Below are positions 60,548-64,000 of a DNA stretch of 64,000 bases, piece by piece. The translations under genes and the position numbers were made by a program. The stretch spans positions 434,001-498,000 of the forward strand of contig NZ_JNBQ01000001.1 of assembly GCF_001019615.1 (NCBI RefSeq), in the 5' to 3' direction. This DNA comes from Cellulosimicrobium funkei. Its GTDB lineage: Bacteria > Actinomycetota > Actinomycetes > Actinomycetales > Cellulomonadaceae. Numbering within the stretch: position 1 is the stretch's first letter; every line of letters begins with the position of its first letter. The notes beneath the pieces were generated by a model, which did not search any database, was not told the DNA's origin, and worked only from the letters and a program-made list of their open reading frames with translations.

Positions 60548-61106
60548 GCGGTCACTCCACCACGGGTGTGCGCCGCACACCCGCCGGGCGCCCGGCACCG
60601 CCACCGCACCGCGCGACCGACGGCTCCGGGACCCGGGGCTGGCGGAGAAGTGTCGGGTGACCGGGGACTTTTGCTTGTTGTCGACACAACTTTCGACTAA
60701 CGGTTGACATCGCCCCCTGACTGCGGTGTCATAAACCTCGTTGCCCCTGGAACCGACCAGGGGACCGGACGTCGGCGCAGGGGAGCTCGGCGTCCGGACC
60801 GACAGCCGACGGCGCGCACCGACGCGTGCCCCGGCGGGACCATGGCGGTCCCGGACCTCGCCCCACGGTCGGTCTCCCACCGGTCGAGGGTCGAGCCCCG
60901 CACGACCGAGCACCTGACTCGACCCTCTGCGACGCGGGACACCCCCGCACGACCCAGTCCTGCCCACAGTGCACCCCCCACAGCACCACCCGGGGAACCT
61001 CCGCGCGCCCACGTGGCGCCGGTCAGCGTGACGGCGAGCGCCGGCACGCCGGTCCGGCGCGCCCGCGAGCCGCCCGGACGACCCCGTACGCCCGGAAGGA
61101 GTCCCC
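60548..61106. promoter_or_regulatory. Divergent 559-bp region between GH65 and laccase genes
   Basis: Gene-free by coding statistics. An AT-richer island (60668-60735) contains TTTTGCTTGTTGTC, the inverted pair GTTGT-CGAC-ACAAC, and a rightward promoter candidate TTGACA (60704-60709), 17 bases, TGTCAT (60727-60732). If used, it gives a leader of about 370 bases before the laccase ATG. No strong hairpin or small gene was identified in the remainder. Confidence 0.45.
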
Positions 61107-62264
61107 ATGCCCGACCCGACGACCGAGACCGAGACGCCCGCGAGGCCGCTCTCGCGACGGGCGCTTCTCGCAGGGGCAGGCGTCGTCGCCGCGAGCCCCG
61201 CGGCCGCTCTGCTGCTGGGCGCCGGCGGCAGCGTCGCCGCCGCACCCCCGGCCGCCGCCGCGACGACGACCGGTGCGGCCACCGGTGCCGTGGCCACCGC
61301 CGCGGGCGACGTCCGCAAGATCACGATGTACGCCGAGCGGATCTCGGACACGCTCGTCGGCTACGGCCTCGAGCGCGGCAAGGCCACGGTGCCCGGCCCG
61401 ATCCTGGAGATGTGGGAGGGCGAGACCCTCGAGATCACGCTCGTCAACACGACGGACAAGCGCCTGTCGATCCACCCGCACGGCGTGAACTACGACGTCA
61501 ACAGCGACGGCAGCACGTTCAACAACTCGTTCAACGAGCCGGGCGAGACGCGCACCTACACCTGGTCGACCGTCAAGATGGCGCGCGACCGCGGCATCTG
61601 GATGCCCGGCAGCGCCGGCTACTGGCACTACCACGACCACGCGTGGGGCGAGCACGGTACGCAGGGCCTCGCCGCGGGTCTCTACGGCGCCCTCGTGGTG
61701 CGCCGCGTCGGGGACGTGCTGCCGCAGAAGCAGTTCACGATGGTCTTCAACGACATGACCATCAACAACAAGGTCGCCCCGGACACGCCGATGTACGAGG
61801 CGAAGCTCGGCGAGCGCGTCGAGTTCATCTGCATCGGCCACGGGAACCAGCTCCACACCTTCCACCTGCACGCCCACCGCTGGGCGAACAACCGGACGGG
61901 CCTGCTCGCGGACCAGTACGACACGAGCCAGGTCGTCGACAACCGGGACCTCAACCCGGGTGACGCGTTCGGGTTCCAGGTCGTCGCCGGTCTGGGCGTC
62001 GGGCCGGGCGCGTGGATGTACCACTGCCACGTCCAGTTCCACTCCGACGGAGGGATGGCCGGCATCTTCCTCGTGCGCAACGCCGACGGCTCCATGCCGC
62101 CGGGGGCGCAGGAGTCCATCGACCGGTTCCAGGGCCACGGCGCCCACACGATGTCGGCACCGTCGGGTGCTGCGCCGTCCGGGGCCACGGCCACGACCGA
62201 CGGCGCCGCCGCCGGCGGGACCGGGCCGGCCGTCGTCGGCCTCACGGAGCACACCGGCCACTGA
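61107..62264 (+). CDS. Two-domain (small) laccase, multicopper oxidase
   Basis: A 385-residue copper oxidase closely resembling Streptomyces small laccase. A Tat-type signal (LSRRALLAGAGVVA) is followed by KITMYAERISDTLVGYGLER. Copper motifs in order are HPHGVNYD, GYWHYHDHAWG, HTFHLHAHRWA and WMYHCHVQFHSDGGM, the last carrying the type 1 Cys. Such enzymes form trimers with type 2/3 copper sites between subunits and oxidise phenols with reduction of oxygen to water. A Gly/Ala/Ser tail of about 60 residues with a final HTGH is extra. AAGGAG precedes the ATG. Confidence 0.95.
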   Translation: MPDPTTETETPARPLSRRALLAGAGVVAASPAAALLLGAGGSVAAAPPAAAATTTGAATGAVATAAGDVRKITMYAERISDTLVGYGLERGKATVPGPILEMWEGETLEITLVNTTDKRLSIHPHGVNYDVNSDGSTFNNSFNEPGETRTYTWSTVKMARDRGIWMPGSAGYWHYHDHAWGEHGTQGLAAGLYGALVVRRVGDVLPQKQFTMVFNDMTINNKVAPDTPMYEAKLGERVEFICIGHGNQLHTFHLHAHRWANNRTGLLADQYDTSQVVDNRDLNPGDAFGFQVVAGLGVGPGAWMYHCHVQFHSDGGMAGIFLVRNADGSMPPGAQESIDRFQGHGAHTMSAPSGAAPSGATATTDGAAAGGTGPAVVGLTEHTGH

Positions 62265-62285
62265 CCCGTCGGCCGACCCAGTCCC

Positions 62286-62304
62286 GACGGGCCGCCGGCC
62301 CGTC
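62286..62304 (+). terminator. Short hairpin after the laccase gene
   Basis: GACGGGCC-GCC-GGCCCGTC, eight perfect pairs, 22 bases beyond the stop; no T-tract. Partial termination before the ThuA gene is possible. Confidence 0.4.
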
Positions 62305-62385
62305 CCGCACCAGCACCACCCGCACCAGCACGACCCGCTCCCGGCCCGCCCGGGAGTGCCGCACCGATGACGAAGGAGTTGGAGA

Positions 62386-64000
62386 GTGCTGTCCAGACGA
62401 TCGACATCCCCCGCGAGGGGACGCTCCCGACCAGGAGCACTGCTGGCCATGACGGTCGGCCTCACGAGCGCCGCGCTCGTCGCGAGCGCGGCCGTGATCC
62501 CGGCCTCGGCCCAGCCCGTCGCCACGACACCGACGAGCACGGCGGTCGCCTCGAGCGTGGCTCCCACGGCCGGGTCCGTCGCGGCCGCGACGGCCACCGC
62601 TCCCGTGCGTGTGCTCGTGTTCCACGGCGCGCCCGACGAGCAGACCGACCCGGTCGTCGCCGCGACCGCGGCGCTGACCGAGCTGGGTGCCGCCAACGGG
62701 TTCGACGTCGAGGCGACGTCCGACCCCGCGATGCTCAGCGAGGCGACGCTCGGCGAGTACCGCGGCGTCGTCATGCTCTCCTCGGAGGGCATCGAGCTGA
62801 GCGGCGAGCAGGAGGCCGCGCTCCAGGCGTACATCAACAAGGGCGGTGGCTTCCTCGGCGTGCGCGACGCCGCGCGCGCCCAGGAGGCGTCGAAGTGGTT
62901 CGAGGGCCTCGTCGGCGCCCGGATCAAGGGCGCGACGATGACGGCGGAGAAGGTCGCCGAGGCGACCGGCACCGGCCGCAGCCCGGCCGCCGAGACCCCG
63001 GCGAAGGCCGTCGACGGCGACCCCAACACCAAGTGGCTGACGTTCGCCCGCACGGGCCAGCTCACGCTGCGCATGGAGCAGCCCGTCGCGGTCGTGAAGT
63101 ACGGCATCACGTCGGCGAACGACTCCGCGGGCCGCGACCCGAAGAACTGGAAGCTGCAGGGCTCGACCGACGGCCAGACGTGGGTCGACCTCGACACGCG
63201 CACCGACGAGGACTTCCCGCAGCGCTTCCAGCCGCGCACGTTCGACGTCGAGAACGAGACCGAGTACGGCTGGTACCGGCTGGACGTCACCGCCAACTCG
63301 GGCGACGCCGAGGTCCAGCTCGCCGAGCTCTCGATCTTCGGCCCCGACTCCGTCGAGCAGCCCGACCCGGAGATCCCGCTCGAGGAGCGCACGGTCGACC
63401 TGGTCGACCGCCAGCACCCCGCGACGGCGGACCTCCCGCTCACGTGGGACCGCGAGGACAGGTGGCTGGACTGGGCCGACGACCCGACCGGTGACGTGCA
63501 CACGGTCGCGACGCTCGAGCCCGGCCCCGACGCCGGCCCGACGACCAACCCGTTCCAGCCCCTCTCCTGGTGCCGCGACTACGACGGCGGCCGCTCGTTC
63601 TTCACCGGCATGGGCGGCACGCCCGAGAGCTGGGCGGACGAGACGTTCCGCGAGCACCTGCTCGGTGCGCTCCAGTGGACGACGGGCGTGGTGCGCGGCG
63701 ACTGCCAGGCCACCATCGCGTCGAACTACAAGGCCGAGCGCCTGTCCAAGGTGAACACGGCGGGCACGCTGGACCAGAACGGCGAGCAGCACGGCCTGAC
63801 GATCGCGCCCGACGGCACGGTCTTCTACATCGGCCGTGGCGCGTGCGCCACCGGCCCGATCGTCCCGTGGAGCGACCCGAACGTGGGCCTCGGCTGCGGC
63901 ACGATCCACCAGTGGGACCCGGAGACGGGTGAGGCGAAGCTGCTCACGACGCTCGACGTCATGGGCAACCGTGGCAGCGGCGACGAGCTCGTGAAGAACG
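62386..64000 (+). CDS. Secreted ThuA-domain protein with nested F5/8C module and start of a glucose/sorbosone dehydrogenase domain (partial)
   Basis: The frame is open from a GTG at 62386, with AAGGAG seven bases upstream, to the window edge (538 codons). Signal peptide core: LLAMTVGLTSAALVASAAVI. A ThuA (glutamine-amidotransferase-like) domain starts VRVLVFHGAPDEQTD with GGGFLGVRDAA; it is interrupted near residues 182-322 by a discoidin-type module (AVDGDPNTKWLTFA, WKLQGSTDGQTWVDLD, AELSIFGPDS) and resumes at HPATADLPLTW with SFFTGMGGTPESW. From about residue 445 a sugar-dehydrogenase propeller begins (EQHGLTIAPDGTVFYIGRG). Likely an extracellular carbohydrate-binding oxidoreductase, paired with the laccase. 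Confidence 0.85.
   Translation, partial: MLSRRSTSPARGRSRPGALLAMTVGLTSAALVASAAVIPASAQPVATTPTSTAVASSVAPTAGSVAAATATAPVRVLVFHGAPDEQTDPVVAATAALTELGAANGFDVEATSDPAMLSEATLGEYRGVVMLSSEGIELSGEQEAALQAYINKGGGFLGVRDAARAQEASKWFEGLVGARIKGATMTAEKVAEATGTGRSPAAETPAKAVDGDPNTKWLTFARTGQLTLRMEQPVAVVKYGITSANDSAGRDPKNWKLQGSTDGQTWVDLDTRTDEDFPQRFQPRTFDVENETEYGWYRLDVTANSGDAEVQLAELSIFGPDSVEQPDPEIPLEERTVDLVDRQHPATADLPLTWDREDRWLDWADDPTGDVHTVATLEPGPDAGPTTNPFQPLSWCRDYDGGRSFFTGMGGTPESWADETFREHLLGALQWTTGVVRGDCQATIASNYKAERLSKVNTAGTLDQNGEQHGLTIAPDGTVFYIGRGACATGPIVPWSDPNVGLGCGTIHQWDPETGEAKLLTTLDVMGNRGSGDELVKN

Overview
The window is very GC-rich (three codon positions strongly G/C) and reads as chromosomal DNA of a high-GC Gram-positive actinobacterium. 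A two-domain Streptomyces-type laccase, FGGY/LacI/ABC sugar loci, chitin-binding CBM5/12-type modules, GH19 chitinases and several probable leaderless genes point to a saprophytic member of the Micrococcales, of the Cellulosimicrobium/Cellulomonas kind. This placement is inferred from gene content only. No rRNA, tRNA, CRISPR array, transposase or phage gene was seen.

Layout: (1) 1-4119: partial threonine-aldolase-like gene, small Pro-rich protein, a trehalose-synthase-like GH13 enzyme coupled to a luciferase-like flavin protein, and VanZ. (2) 4109-16393, sugar locus I: fucose-isomerase-like protein and FGGY kinase, divergent from an ABC importer followed by a second FGGY kinase and a class II (FucA/AraD) aldolase; two LacI regulators and a GatY/FbaA-type aldolase lie beside it. 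(3) 16456-21754, locus II: GntR/FCD regulator, terminator, palindromic operator, then a DHDPS-family lyase, MHS permease, cytoplasmic BNR propeller protein and FAH-family protein. (4) 21758-26135: YchJ, a secreted LVIVD-repeat protein with two chitin-binding modules, a DUF305 lipoprotein and a secreted GH19 chitinase. (5) 26375-38742, locus III: twin LacI operators, LacI regulator, ABC permeases and binding protein, two ADP-ribosylglycohydrolase-family proteins, a ribokinase, a TIM-barrel/FGE-sulfatase-domain fusion, a CaiB/BaiF CoA-transferase and a CitE-family lyase. Most are joined by 4-bp stop/start overlaps.

(6) 38784-46338: secreted esterase fused to a beta-propeller, second GH19 protein without signal peptide, extracytoplasmic asparaginase, PLP decarboxylase and a small membrane protein. 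(7) 46438-58188: secreted propeller, nuclease-like and GDPD proteins, VOC protein, two-domain MerR regulator, histidine phosphatase, internally duplicated membrane protein and alpha/beta hydrolase. (8) 58223-64000: GH65 phosphorylase, two-domain laccase and the start of a large ThuA/sugar-dehydrogenase protein.

Locus III is the best candidate for an undescribed system: a LacI-controlled importer feeding two glycohydrolases that should release a sugar (phosphorylated by the PfkB kinase) and an acid that could be activated to a CoA thioester and cleaved by the CitE-type lyase. The second notable theme is small repeats. A 21-bp unit occurs in two intergenic regions and, in frame, inside the decarboxylase gene. 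A separate family of 25-bp-arm palindromes occurs four times. A third hairpin sits in frame inside the TIM-barrel/FGE gene. Each GH19 gene is bracketed on both sides by repeats of one of the first two families.
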